A stretch of DNA of 64,000 nucleotides from Streptomyces sp. NBC_00358 (GTDB lineage: Bacteria > Actinomycetota > Actinomycetes > Streptomycetales > Streptomycetaceae): contig NZ_CP107976.1 of assembly GCF_036099295.1 (NCBI RefSeq), positions 4,774,001 to 4,838,000 of the forward strand, given 5' to 3'. A model generated the notes under the pieces. The model had not been told where the DNA came from and ran no database searches. It saw only the letters and a list, made by a program, of their open reading frames with translations. Position 1 is the first letter of the stretch; each line of letters starts with the position of its first letter. The position numbers and the translations under genes are program-made. Positions 49,477 to 57,905 of the stretch are shown in pieces.

Positions 49477-51300
49477 ATGTTCGAGGCGAGGCAGACCATG
49501 GACGCTCCGACCACCACGTCGGCCGACAGGGGCACTTCAGGTGCCAACGGCGGAGGCGGCTGGTTCACGCCCCACAAGGAGCCGCTTGCTACCGGCGATG
49601 ACCAGGGACCGTCGGACGGCCGTCGACTGGCTGCGATGCGCCCGGTGGGCCGGTCGGCCGCGCCACAGGGGCAACCCGGGCAAGCCGTCCCCGATCAGGC
49701 GGTCTCCCGACACGGAGCACCCGAGCCGGCCGGGCAGGGATCACCGGTGCAGGAACGAATATCCCCGGTCGACGAAGCACCCATGACCCTCCGTGAGACG
49801 GCATCGGTACCCCACGGGACACCTTCCCCCCAGACGCGAGGTCTCGGGGCAGCACCATCGGAGACGCGCCCGTACGAGGCCGCACTTCCTGGAATCTGGT
49901 CTGCCGAGCCCGTCCTGCCGGAGCCCGTCCGGCTCGAGCCGGTACCGTCCGAGAAGCGTTTTCTTCCGCCGGCACCGTCCGAGTTACGGCAGTCCGAGCC
50001 GGAGCCGGCCCACGAAGCCGTACGACCTCGATCGGACCCCGGGCCCACTGGGTTCGGCTCTCTGCGGCCCTCTCAGGCGTCCGCACCCGAGCACGTGTCC
50101 CCGGGGCCCCATCACCGCCCTTCTCGGCCTGACGCCCGCCCCGAGCCCCTTGTGACGGGTCGACAGGACGCCCCCGCCCCCCAGGCGTCCCCCGACGCGG
50201 TGCTGATCCGCCGGACCATGACCGAGGTCGGACCCATCGCCGACAAGGTCACCTCCTACTTCTACGCACTGCTCTTCGTGCGCCATCCGGAACTGCGGTC
50301 GCTGTTCCCCGCCGCGATGGACACCCAGCGGGACCGGTTGCTCAAGGCCTTGCTGACCGCGGCCGAGCACATCGACAACACCGAGGTCCTCGTCGCTTAT
50401 CTGCAGAACCTCGGGCGGGGACACCGCAAGTACGGAACCCGGCCCGAGCACTTCCCGGCCGTCGGTGAGTGCCTCATCGGCTCGCTCGGCCGCTACGCCT
50501 CGGCGGTCTGGGACGCCGAGACGGAGGCGGCCTGGGTGCGCACGTACACGACCATCTCCCAGGTCATGATCGACGCGGCCGCCGCCGACGAGCTGCGCGC
50601 TCCGGCCTGGTGGTTCGCCGAAGTGGTGTCCCACGACCTGAGGACGCCGGACGTCGCGGTCATCACGGTCCGGCCCGACCAGCCGTACCCGTTCCTCGCC
50701 GGGCAGTACACGAGCCTGGAGACACCGTGGTGGCCGCGGATCTGGCGGCACTACTCCTTCGCCTCGGCGCCTCGCTCGGACGGGTTGCTGACCTTCCACG
50801 TGAAGGCGGTTCCGGCCGGCTGGGTATCCAACGCGCTGGTGCACCGCGCCCGGCCCGGCGACTTCATCCGGCTCGGTCCACCGACCGGCTCGATGACCGT
50901 CGACCACACCACCGAAAACGGCCTGCTCTGTCTGGGCGGCGGCACGGGCATCGCACCCATCAAGGCCCTGGTCGAGGACGTCGCCGAACACGGGGAACGC
51001 CGACCCGTGGAGGTCTTCTACGGTGCGCGCACCGATCACGACCTCTACGACATCGACACCATGCTGCGGCTCCAGCAGAGCCACCCCTGGCTCGCGGTAC
51101 GGCCCGTCGTCGACCGGCGGGCCCATCTGCAGCTGCCGGACGCCGTGCGCGAGTACGGGCCGTGGAACGAGTACGACGCCTATCTCTCGGGGCCGCCCGG
51201 AATGATCCGCAGCGGTGTCGACGCACTCAGGGACCTGGGCATCCCGTCCGACCGCATCCGCCACGACTCGGTGGAGGAACTCGTGGTGACCGGCGACTGA
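49477..51300 (+). CDS. Flavohemoprotein-type globin–reductase with a long N-terminal extension
   Basis: Globin plus FAD/NAD reductase, the architecture of nitric oxide dioxygenase (Hmp). In the 607 residues, about 1-236 is a Pro/Glu/Ser/Arg-rich, apparently disordered extension absent from Hmp. The globin (about 237-375) keeps B10 Tyr (Y263), CD1 Phe (F277) and the proximal F8 His (H316). The reductase follows with the FAD motif RHYSFASAP, the NAD(P)H motif GGGTGIAPIKAL and the terminal YLSGPPGMIR. Catalytic residues look intact, so NO detoxification or redox sensing is plausible. The start may be 49477 or the ATG at 49498. It has its own upstream spacer (49212-49476) with no recognised element. 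Confidence 0.85.
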   Translation: MFEARQTMDAPTTTSADRGTSGANGGGGWFTPHKEPLATGDDQGPSDGRRLAAMRPVGRSAAPQGQPGQAVPDQAVSRHGAPEPAGQGSPVQERISPVDEAPMTLRETASVPHGTPSPQTRGLGAAPSETRPYEAALPGIWSAEPVLPEPVRLEPVPSEKRFLPPAPSELRQSEPEPAHEAVRPRSDPGPTGFGSLRPSQASAPEHVSPGPHHRPSRPDARPEPLVTGRQDAPAPQASPDAVLIRRTMTEVGPIADKVTSYFYALLFVRHPELRSLFPAAMDTQRDRLLKALLTAAEHIDNTEVLVAYLQNLGRGHRKYGTRPEHFPAVGECLIGSLGRYASAVWDAETEAAWVRTYTTISQVMIDAAAADELRAPAWWFAEVVSHDLRTPDVAVITVRPDQPYPFLAGQYTSLETPWWPRIWRHYSFASAPRSDGLLTFHVKAVPAGWVSNALVHRARPGDFIRLGPPTGSMTVDHTTENGLLCLGGGTGIAPIKALVEDVAEHGERRPVEVFYGARTDHDLYDIDTMLRLQQSHPWLAVRPVVDRRAHLQLPDAVREYGPWNEYDAYLSGPPGMIRSGVDALRDLGIPSDRIRHDSVEELVVTGD

Positions 51301-51322
51301 CCCGGGGCGGCTCTTCTTCGTG

Positions 51323-51805
51323 TCAGCCCAGGTCGGGTGCGTGCATGGCCCGTACGCCCTCGATGTTCCCGTCGAGATAGTGCCTCAGCGAAAGCGGCAC
51401 GAGGTGGACCGAGGCGATCCCGACCCGGGTGAACGGGACACGGACGATCTCGTACTCACCGCACGGCTCGTCCACCTCGGGACCGTGCCGCAGGGCGGGA
51501 TCCATCGACTCCAGCCTGCAGACGAAGAAGTGCTGGACCTTCACGCCGGTCGCGCCACCGTCGTCGCCGATGTGCTCGACCGTGTCGACGAAGCAGGGCA
51601 CCACATCGATGATCTTCGCGCCGAGTTCCTCGTGCACCTCACGGTGGAGTGCTTCGACGACAGTCGTGTCCTCCGGTTCGACCCCGCCACCCGGTGTGAG
51701 CCAGTAGGGATCGACGCCGGGCTTGGTGCGCTTGATCAAGATCAGGTCGTCGCCATCGAGCAGGACGGCACGTGCGGTGCGCTTGACCACGGGTCGGACG
51801 GTCAT
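51323..51805 (-). CDS. Nudix hydrolase
   Basis: Pyrophosphohydrolase acting on a nucleoside-diphosphate-linked compound, substrate unknown. The 160 residues carry the Nudix box GGGVEPEDTTVVEALHREVHEELGAK (pattern GX5EX7REUXEEXGU, split here only for reading) at about 40-65, preceded by LILIKRTKPGVDPYWLTP. The ATG at 51805 is supported by homology-like N-terminus MTVRPVVKRTARAVLL; the frame extends upstream to 52024 through a parS-like site and is not coding. It converges on the flavohemoprotein gene with only 22 bp between stops. Confidence 0.88.
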   Translation of the reverse strand: MTVRPVVKRTARAVLLDGDDLILIKRTKPGVDPYWLTPGGGVEPEDTTVVEALHREVHEELGAKIIDVVPCFVDTVEHIGDDGGATGVKVQHFFVCRLESMDPALRHGPEVDEPCGEYEIVRVPFTRVGIASVHLVPLSLRHYLDGNIEGVRAMHAPDLG

Positions 51806-51826
51806 GGGAGAAATGTGGCCCGGCTG

Positions 51827-51840
51827 GTTCCACGTGAAAC
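51827..51840. other. parS: parS-like site 12 (one mismatch)
   Basis: GTTCCACGTGAAAC differs from parS at one base, 21 bp upstream of the Nudix start. Confidence 0.72.
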
Positions 51841-51990
51841 ATCGTGCGGCCGCGATTCCGTGTGAATCCTCCTGGAGCCCTTCATAGGTGCCCAGGAACA
51901 GGGGGGCGGCCTTCGCCCGAACCGCCGCCGTTCGGTCCTCAGTCGCAGGTGGTGCCGCACTGTGCCGCGGTTCGACGCTCCGCGCCCGTC

Positions 51991-52896
51991 TCAGGTCCAG
52001 TCGGCGGCCGCCCGCAGCAGCCATTCGTGCGCTCGGGCGATGTGCGGCATCGCCAGCGTCCCGGTGCGGACGACAAGGAAGTACGTACGCAGCGGGGGCA
52101 CCGCCGGATCCAGGAGTGCCACGACATCTCCGCGTTCGATGGCATCGGAGCAGAGGTACTTGGGCAGAACGGCGAGACCGGCGCCGGCCGAGGCGCAGGC
52201 GAGCACCGCCCGCAGATCCGGGACGACAACCGTGCCGGAGGCGGCCGGGCGGCAGTCGAAGACCGAGGCCCAGTAGCGGGCGACGAGCGGCAACGACTCG
52301 TGGACCTCGACGATGGGGAAGTCCTCCAGCGCGTGAGCGCCCTTACGGCGGAGCTTGCCCGGACCGATCTCGGCGGCCCAGCGAGGAGCGGCGACCAGTA
52401 CATGCTCTTCGTCGCAGAGCGGAGTCGCGGTGAGAAGCGCACCGCGTGGTTGGGCCGTCGTCATGGCCAGATCATGATGTCCGGCGGCGAGCCCCTCCAG
52501 CGTCTCCTCCGCGTTGCCGAAGGAGGCACGCAGCGCGAAGCCCAGGCCGTCGTCGCCGGTCAGTTCCGTGAGAGCGGGCAACGCGCGCTCCGCGGTGAAC
52601 TCCGGCGGACCCGCGAGATGCAGGGTGCGAACGGAGGAATCCTCGTCGAGACCGGTCTCGGCGATCTCCACCAAGGCGTCGAGATGCGGCGCCGCCTTGT
52701 GGGCGAGCTCGTCGCCGATGGTCGTGGGAGTCACCCCGCGCGCCTGGCGCAGGAACAGGGGCCGCCCCAACTGGCGCTCCAGTGTGCGGATCTGCGAGGT
52801 GACGGCCGGCTGGGACAGGCCGAGCAGCGCGGCGGCACGAGTGAAGGAACCGGCCCGGTGCACAGTCACAAACGTGCGCAGCAAGGCCAAGTCCAT
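51991..52896 (-). CDS. LysR-family transcriptional regulator
   Basis: The 301 residues consist of an N-terminal winged HTH (LALLRTFVTVHRAGSFTRAA, LSQPAVTSQIRTLERQLGRPLF, 3-50) and a periplasmic-binding-protein-like effector domain (about 90-290) with HLAGPPEFTAERALPAL. The target is unknown. It is not divergent from a typical LysR target: the upstream neighbour on the same strand is the cystathionine-lyase-like gene, 214 bp away. Confidence 0.9.
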   Translation of the reverse strand: MDLALLRTFVTVHRAGSFTRAAALLGLSQPAVTSQIRTLERQLGRPLFLRQARGVTPTTIGDELAHKAAPHLDALVEIAETGLDEDSSVRTLHLAGPPEFTAERALPALTELTGDDGLGFALRASFGNAEETLEGLAAGHHDLAMTTAQPRGALLTATPLCDEEHVLVAAPRWAAEIGPGKLRRKGAHALEDFPIVEVHESLPLVARYWASVFDCRPAASGTVVVPDLRAVLACASAGAGLAVLPKYLCSDAIERGDVVALLDPAVPPLRTYFLVVRTGTLAMPHIARAHEWLLRAAADWT

Positions 52897-53031
52897 GGTG
52901 CCCCTCCCCTTTCAGCACCCCCGCGCGAGCCCTAACTATAAATAAGTCGATAGGTCTCTGTCGCTACAGTGATTGGACACTGACACAGAGTCAACTAGCC
53001 TTGTTCGCGCGGTTCTTCGCGCGCAGAACCG

Positions 53032-53070
53032 GGACGGTCCGAGCCACGAGGGGGGAGGCTCGGACCGTCC
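53032..53070 (-). terminator. Terminator after the Cys/Met lyase gene
   Basis: Perfect 14-bp stem (GGACGGTCCGAGCC at 53032-53045, complement at 53057-53070), 11-nt loop, 41 bp past the stop at 53111. Confidence 0.9.
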
Positions 53071-53110
53071 GTCGTACGTAACGGGGCGCTGATCCCGCAG
53101 CCGGTCCGCC

Positions 53111-54310
53111 TCACTCCGCGGATGCGTCGAGGGCCCGCAGTACGTCCGCCACCAGGTCCTCGGGATCTTCGGCACCGGCCGAGAAGCGGATGAAGCCTTC
53201 CGGGACCGCGTCGCCGCCCCACCGCCCGCGCCGTTCGGCCGTGGACCGGACCCCGCCGAAGCTGGTGGCGTCGTCGACCAGGCGCAGCGCGTCGAGGAAG
53301 CGCTCGGCATGCGCGCGCGTGGGCAGGGTGAAGGAGACCACGCATCCGAAGCGGCGCATCTGCTGGGAGGCGATCTTGTACGAGGGGTCGTCGGGCAGTC
53401 CTGGGTAGCGGAGCCCAGTCACCTCGGGCCGGTCCCGCAGGACCTCGGCGATCGTCCTCGCGGTGGCGGTCTGCCGGTCGGCGCGAAGTTGGAGCGTGGC
53501 GAGGGAGCGGTGGGCCAGCCACGCCTCCATGGGGCCGGGGATGGCGCCGACCACCTTGCGCCAACGCCGTACGGGAGCCATCACGTCCGCGTCCCGTCCG
53601 GTGACGTACCCCAGAAGGATGTCGCCGTGCCCGGTCAGCATCTTGGTGCCGCTCGCCACGGAGAAGTCGGCGCCCAGCTCCAGCGGGCGCTGTCCGAGCG
53701 GGGTGGCCAGGGTGTTGTCGACGGCCACGAGCGTGCCCTGCGCGTGTGCCGCCGTGACGAGGCGCCGCAGGTCGCAGACGTCGAGCCCCGGGTTGGACGG
53801 CGTCTCGATCCACAGCAGCTTCGCGCCGTCGAGCACCTCCAACTGGGCATCGCCGGCGGTGGGGGCGGTGCGCACCTCGATGCCGTACGCCGTCAACTGC
53901 TCCCGTACCAGCGGCAGCACCTGGTAGCCGTCGTCGGGCAGGACGACGATGTCGCCGGCCCGCAGTTGCGAGAAGAGCACCGCGGAGATGGCGGCCATGC
54001 CCGAGGGGAAGGAGAGCGTCTCGACGGACTCCCGCCCGGGCGCCTCCAACTCGCCGATGGCGCGCTCCAGGAGCGTCCAGGTCGGGTTCTCGTCGCGGCC
54101 GTAGGTGTACGGTCCCGTGGGTTCACCGGGCAGATGGAAGTGTGCCGCGAAGACCGGGCCGGGAAGGGTCGGCTCGTACTTGACGGGTTCGGGAAGCCCG
54201 GCACGCACCGCCCGTGTGCCGTCGCCCGGCACCGTCGCGCGCGTGCCCTCGCTCTCTCCCGCCGGGTCCGTGCCGTCGCCGCTCGCCGTGACGAAATCCC
54301 CTGACGTCAT
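53111..54310 (-). CDS. Cys/Met-metabolism PLP enzyme (cystathionine gamma-lyase-like)
   Basis: Fold type I PLP enzyme of the Cys/Met metabolism family, probably a cystathionine gamma-lyase. The 399 residues contain TLSFPSGMAAISAVL (PLP phosphate contact), ETPSNPGLDVCDLR, VDNTLATPLGQRPLELGADF, and the PLP lysine in SVASGTKMLTGHGD (about residue 220). C-terminal FIRFSAGAEDPEDLVADV is the family end. The first 40 residues are extra and Gly/Asp-rich. The start overlaps the upstream phosphatase stop by 4 bp (ATGA), so expression is coupled. Confidence 0.9.
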   Translation of the reverse strand: MTSGDFVTASGDGTDPAGESEGTRATVPGDGTRAVRAGLPEPVKYEPTLPGPVFAAHFHLPGEPTGPYTYGRDENPTWTLLERAIGELEAPGRESVETLSFPSGMAAISAVLFSQLRAGDIVVLPDDGYQVLPLVREQLTAYGIEVRTAPTAGDAQLEVLDGAKLLWIETPSNPGLDVCDLRRLVTAAHAQGTLVAVDNTLATPLGQRPLELGADFSVASGTKMLTGHGDILLGYVTGRDADVMAPVRRWRKVVGAIPGPMEAWLAHRSLATLQLRADRQTATARTIAEVLRDRPEVTGLRYPGLPDDPSYKIASQQMRRFGCVVSFTLPTRAHAERFLDALRLVDDATSFGGVRSTAERRGRWGGDAVPEGFIRFSAGAEDPEDLVADVLRALDASAE

Positions 54311-54798
54311 ACCGCTCGTCCCTCCACTCGCTCTCGTACCGCCGCGAGCAGACCGGGGCTCGCTGCCTCCACCATCTCAAGACATTCCTCGAAGCCGTCC
54401 ATATGTCCGTAATACGGATCGGGGACGTCCAGGTCGGCGCCCGCGGCGGGGTCGTACGAGCGCAGCAGCCGGACCTTCCCGGCGTCCTCGGCGCTCGTCG
54501 CGAGGCGGCGCAGGGCCTTGAGGTGGCCGGTGTCGAGGGCGATCACGAGATCGAGACGGGAGAACCACGAGGCCTGGAACCGCCGGGCCGCGTGGTCGCT
54601 CTCGTAGCCTGCCGCCTCCAGCACGGCGACGGTGCGCTCGTCGGCGCCGTCGCCCTCGTGCCAGCCGTCCGTGCCCGCGCTGTCGACCTCGACCAGCTCA
54701 CCGAGCCCGGCTTCCGCCACGTGGGCGCGGAACACGGATTCGGCCATCGGCGAGCGGCAGATGTTGCCGGTGCAGACGAAACAGACGCGGTAGGTCAT
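54307..54798 (-). CDS. Low-molecular-weight protein-tyrosine phosphatase
   Basis: Cytoplasmic phosphotyrosine phosphatase, resembling PtpA of S. coelicolor. The 163 residues start MTYRVCFVCTGNICRS: the P-loop CX5R is C9-R15. The general acid loop is VPDPYYG (about 130-136), and HAARRF and DLVIALDTGH are conserved. The ATG at 54798 is chosen over an upstream open frame to 55281. It sits 8 bp after a small membrane gene and overlaps the lyase gene by 4 bp, forming a three-gene operon. Confidence 0.93.
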   Translation of the reverse strand: MTYRVCFVCTGNICRSPMAESVFRAHVAEAGLGELVEVDSAGTDGWHEGDGADERTVAVLEAAGYESDHAARRFQASWFSRLDLVIALDTGHLKALRRLATSAEDAGKVRLLRSYDPAAGADLDVPDPYYGHMDGFEECLEMVEAASPGLLAAVRERVEGRAV

Positions 54799-54806
54799 GG
54801 GCTCTC

Positions 54807-55190
54807 TCAGTCGTCGTCGCCGTCGGGCAGGACGACATTGAGCGCCCAGGAGACGACGGAGATGATCAGGCCACCCAGGACGGCGGTCCAGAAGCCCTCC
54901 ACGTGGAAGCTCAGGTCGAGCTTGTCGGCGAGCCAGGAGGTGAGCAGCAGCATCAAGGCGTTCACCACGAGGGTGACCAGGCCGAGTGTGAGGACGAAGA
55001 GCGGGAACGTCAGTACCTTCACGACCGGCTTGACGAGGAAGTTCACCAGTCCGAAGACCAGTGCGACGAGGAGGAGCGTGCCTATCTTCTTGCCCGTGCT
55101 GTCGCCCGTCAGGGTGATCTTGTCGAGCAGCCAGACGGCGACGGCCAGGGCCCCCGCGTTGGCGAGCGTCTTGACTACGAAATTCTTCAT
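54807..55190 (-). CDS. Phage holin family IV-type integral membrane protein
   Basis: Small membrane protein of 127 residues with four hydrophobic segments: LANAGALAVAVWLLDKI, IGTLLLVALVFGLVNFLVKP, LTFPLFVLTLGLVTLVVNALMLLL split by charged turns, and TAVLGGLIISVVSWALNVVL, with an acidic end GDDD. The pattern FGLVNFLVKPVVKVLTFPL is typical of the family named phage_holin_4_2, which in bacteria is chromosomal and not phage-linked. Its cellular role is unknown. First gene of the operon with the phosphatase and lyase. Confidence 0.85.
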   Translation of the reverse strand: MKNFVVKTLANAGALAVAVWLLDKITLTGDSTGKKIGTLLLVALVFGLVNFLVKPVVKVLTFPLFVLTLGLVTLVVNALMLLLTSWLADKLDLSFHVEGFWTAVLGGLIISVVSWALNVVLPDGDDD

Positions 55191-55271
55191 GTGTCTGATC
55201 GTGACAGAGAGATCGACTGGCCAGAAGAGGCTGTGGAAACAGCCTGAGGCGGACAAGAGCGGACGAGGGCG

Positions 55272-55589
55272 ATGAAGGCATTCCGGCTGGACGAACTGGA
55301 GGCGGAACGCGCCGCCAACGACGGTGCCTACCTGCAGTTCCTGCGTGAGCGGAACATGTCGGTCGGGCTGTACGCGCTCGACGCGGGCGGCCTCGATCCG
55401 CAGAAGCCGCACGCTCAGGACGAGGTGTACTTCGTGGTCAGCGGGCGGGCGTCGATCACGGTCGGCCTGGAGACCACCCAGGTGGCACGGGGCAGCGTCG
55501 TCTACGTACCCGCGGGGGTCGCCCACAAGTTCCACCACATCACGGAGGATCTGCGGGTCCTGGTGGTGTTCTCTCCGCCGGAGAGCTGA
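55272..55589 (+). CDS. Single-domain cupin protein
   Basis: Small beta-barrel protein of 105 residues. Motif 1 is seen as PHAQDEVYFVVSGRASITVG (H47, D50/E51 as candidate metal ligands) and motif 2 as VPAGVAHKFHH (about 81-91, with the His ligand). Function unknown; many such proteins bind metal and small ligands. It starts with an ATG after GACGAGGGCG and is divergent from the holin-like gene, with 81 bp between. Confidence 0.87.
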   Translation: MKAFRLDELEAERAANDGAYLQFLRERNMSVGLYALDAGGLDPQKPHAQDEVYFVVSGRASITVGLETTQVARGSVVYVPAGVAHKFHHITEDLRVLVVFSPPES

Positions 55590-55753
55590 TCCGCGTCTCA
55601 GGGTTCCCTAGGGGAACGGTCAGGGGAGGACAAGGGATGCGAGGCCACCGCAGGGCCCCCTCTCCCGCTTAGCATCGGATGCGAGACAGCAGAGAACCCG
55701 GAATCAGTGCCCCGGCGTCGGGGCCACGGGCGAGGAGAGGTCAGGACAGGGCG

Positions 55754-55960
55754 ATGCGAGAGATCTTCAACGGTATGCCGTGGTGGGTGAAGTGGGTCGC
55801 GGTGCCGGTCATCGCCCTGGTGGTGTTCGGCAGCCTGATAGCGAGCATCGTGGGCTTCGTCATCGGCCTGCTCTTCAAGCTGCTCGTCTTCGTCGCGCTG
55901 GTGGGTGGCCTCATCTACATCGTGCGGAAGTTCATGTCCTCCTCGCGCAGCGACTGGTGA
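55754..55960 (+). CDS. Tiny membrane protein (DUF5326-like)
   Basis: Function unknown. The 68 residues MREIFNGMPWWVKWVAVPVI... contain two hydrophobic segments (about 10-30 and 34-58) joined without a polar break, and end in KFMSSSRSDW. Trp-rich PWWVKWV lies at the membrane edge. The ATG at 55754 follows GGACAGG; the in-frame start 25 codons earlier has a nonconserved lead. It looks like the short Streptomyces family annotated DUF5326; that name is from memory and unchecked. Confidence 0.78.
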   Translation: MREIFNGMPWWVKWVAVPVIALVVFGSLIASIVGFVIGLLFKLLVFVALVGGLIYIVRKFMSSSRSDW

Positions 55961-56441
55961 GCCGCGAGAGGGTGAGCGACAGGTAACGGCGGAAGGGGAA
56001 AGGGAACCCAAGGTTCCCTCGGCCGGGGGAAGTTTTCCGGTGAGGCCGTATGCGAGCGGTGACCGGGGGTTAGAGTCCGGAACTCCACGCGGGGTCGACC
56101 CCGCGGGCAGCGCACAGCCCCCTCCCGTGTTCCCCCGCACGGGCGGTCCTCCTCGCGCTTCGGAGTGCCCCTTGGCCACGGTTGACACCGCACCCGCACC
56201 ATCAGTCGCTCCACCCTTCCGGCGATCAGGCACGCCCGCGGCGGCGCGCGTTCCACCGGTCCAGCCACGAACCTCGCCCGGGGACCCGTCCTTCTCCCGC
56301 CCCTCGCCGGCCCCGTCCCGGGAGCCGACGCAGCCGCGAACTCCGACGGCGGAGCCGCCCACCCGGCGCACCTCGCCGACGGACCGGCTCACCGGGCGCG
56401 CCTCGCGTGCGGACGGGCTCACCGGGCGCACCAGGACGTCG
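55961..56441. other. Spacer or N-terminal extension upstream of ssgR
   Basis: About 480 bp that are in frame with ssgR from 55905 on. Third-position GC is moderate up to about 56240 and high after it. Possible starts in frame are GTG 56040 (after GGGGGAAG), GTG 56128, TTG 56171 and GTG 56442. If 56040 is used, the gene contains a TTA codon at 56070-56072. The encoded stretch would be Pro/Arg/Thr-rich and disordered. I cannot decide how much is coding. Confidence 0.5.
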
Positions 56442-57281
56442 GTGACTCGCGGTCCGGCCTCCCCGGCCCCGGGGACGGCACGCCCCGCCCGCACCGCTCC
56501 CGCCGAGCCCGAAGCAACCCCCCTGGATTCTCACTCCACCACGCTGATCGGCTCGGTCCAGCGGGCCATGCGTCTGCTGGAGGCCGTCGCCTCGCGTGAG
56601 CAGGGCGCCCCCGCCAAACAGCTCGCCCGGGAGGCGGGACTCGCGTTGCCGACCGCGTACCACCTGCTGCGCACCCTGGTGCACGAGGGCTATCTGCGCC
56701 GTGACCGGGGGCTGTTCTTCCTCGGTGAGGCGACCGAGCGGCTGAGCAGCAGCGGAGCCCAGCAGAAACGTCGCAGCACAGTGCGGGACACCCTCGCGCA
56801 CTGGTGCGACACGCTGGGCGCGCCTGTGTACTACGCGGTCTACCGCGCGGGCGAGATCGAGATCATGTGCGTCGCCGACACCCCGGCGAACCCGGCGGTC
56901 GAGGAGTGGGCCGACTTCCGTGAGACCGGGCACGCCCACGCCATCGGCCAGTGTCTGCTGTCCCAGCTGGACGACAAGTCCCGGCGCGACCACCTCGATC
57001 GCTACCCCGTACAGCCGATCACTCCCTACACGGTGCGTGACAAGGACCGTCTGCTGAGGCGCCTGGAACGGACAGGGCGGATGGAACCGGTGATCGAGCG
57101 GCAGGAGTACGCCCTGGGCACGGTCTGCGCCGCCATCCCGATCACCGCGGGCAGTTCGGCCGCGGCCGTGGCCATTTCCCTTCCTTCCCGCCAGGTGGAC
57201 CGACTGCAGCCCGCGGCACGGCAGTTGCAGAGCGAAGTCGGCAGGCTGCTAGGAACACTCGCCATCTCTATCAGTATCTGA
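56442..57281 (+). CDS. ssgR: IclR-family regulator SsgR
   Basis: IclR-type regulator located directly upstream of ssgA, which in S. coelicolor is activated by SsgR during development. From the GTG at 56442 it has 279 residues: a linker, the winged HTH (TLIGSVQRAMRLLEAVASRE, PTAYHLLRTLVHEGYLRR, about 35-95) and the effector domain (YAVYRAGEIEIMCVADTP, HAHAIGQCLLSQ, ALGTVCAAIPI). The start is uncertain; up to 130 more N-terminal residues are possible. It ends 103 bp before ssgA, whose promoter should lie in the gap. Confidence 0.85.
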   Translation: MTRGPASPAPGTARPARTAPAEPEATPLDSHSTTLIGSVQRAMRLLEAVASREQGAPAKQLAREAGLALPTAYHLLRTLVHEGYLRRDRGLFFLGEATERLSSSGAQQKRRSTVRDTLAHWCDTLGAPVYYAVYRAGEIEIMCVADTPANPAVEEWADFRETGHAHAIGQCLLSQLDDKSRRDHLDRYPVQPITPYTVRDKDRLLRRLERTGRMEPVIERQEYALGTVCAAIPITAGSSAAAVAISLPSRQVDRLQPAARQLQSEVGRLLGTLAISISI

Positions 57282-57384
57282 AAACTCACTCCTTGTGATG
57301 TGGCATACACGTTGAGCGATAATTCCAGCAGTGTCAGGGGGACGATTCCTGGCCGCCAGTCGACGGCAAACGACGGGGTAGGCG

Positions 57385-57822
57385 ATGCGCGAGTCGGTGC
57401 AGGCAGAGGTCATGATGAGCTTCCTCGTGTCCGAGGAGCTGTCCTTCCGTATTCCGGTCGAGCTGCGATACGAGACCTGCGATCCGTACGCCGTGCGGTT
57501 GACCTTCCACTTGCCCGGTGACGCCCCGGTGACCTGGGTGTTCGGGCGGGAGCTGCTCATCGACGGCGTGGGCAGGCCGTGCGGTGACGGCGATGTGCAC
57601 ATCGCTCCGGCCGACCCGGAAGCGTTCGGCGAGGTGCTGATCCGGCTTCAGGTCGGCGGCGATCACGCACTGTTCCGGTCCGGGGCCGCGCCGCTCATCG
57701 CGTTTCTCGACCGTACGGACAAGCTGGTGCCGCTCGGGCAGGAACGCTCCCTCGCCGGTTTCGACACCTCGCTCGACGAAGCGCTCGACCGGATCCTCGC
57801 GGAGGAGCAGAGCGCGGGCTGA
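57385..57822 (+). CDS. ssgA: Sporulation-specific cell division activator SsgA
   Basis: SsgA-like protein (SALP), restricted to morphologically complex actinomycetes; it controls septum site selection with SsgB and FtsZ. The 145 residues include the family core ESVQAEVMMSFLVSEEL, RYETCDPYAVRLTFHLPGD, WVFGRELLIDGVG and VPLGQER. The ATG at 57385 gives the expected length. Divergence from other SALPs is small, and identity with SsgA is supported by the upstream ssgR. It strongly marks the source as Streptomyces or a close relative. Confidence 0.95.
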   Translation: MRESVQAEVMMSFLVSEELSFRIPVELRYETCDPYAVRLTFHLPGDAPVTWVFGRELLIDGVGRPCGDGDVHIAPADPEAFGEVLIRLQVGGDHALFRSGAAPLIAFLDRTDKLVPLGQERSLAGFDTSLDEALDRILAEEQSAG

Positions 57823-57905
57823 ACGCCCCGGCAACCCCGTGCGGAGTAACGCTTCCTCACAAGGGGCGCGGATGCAGGATGGTTTCAGCGCTTTCGCGGG
57901 ACGCC

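Noticed and set aside
50790..50806. TTCCACGTGAAGG inside the flavohemoprotein gene
   Set aside because: It shares only the CACGTGAA core and is fixed by the codons for TFHVKA.
54807..55190. Prophage holin
   Set aside because: The family name mentions holin, but there are no phage genes nearby and the family is chromosomal in actinobacteria.
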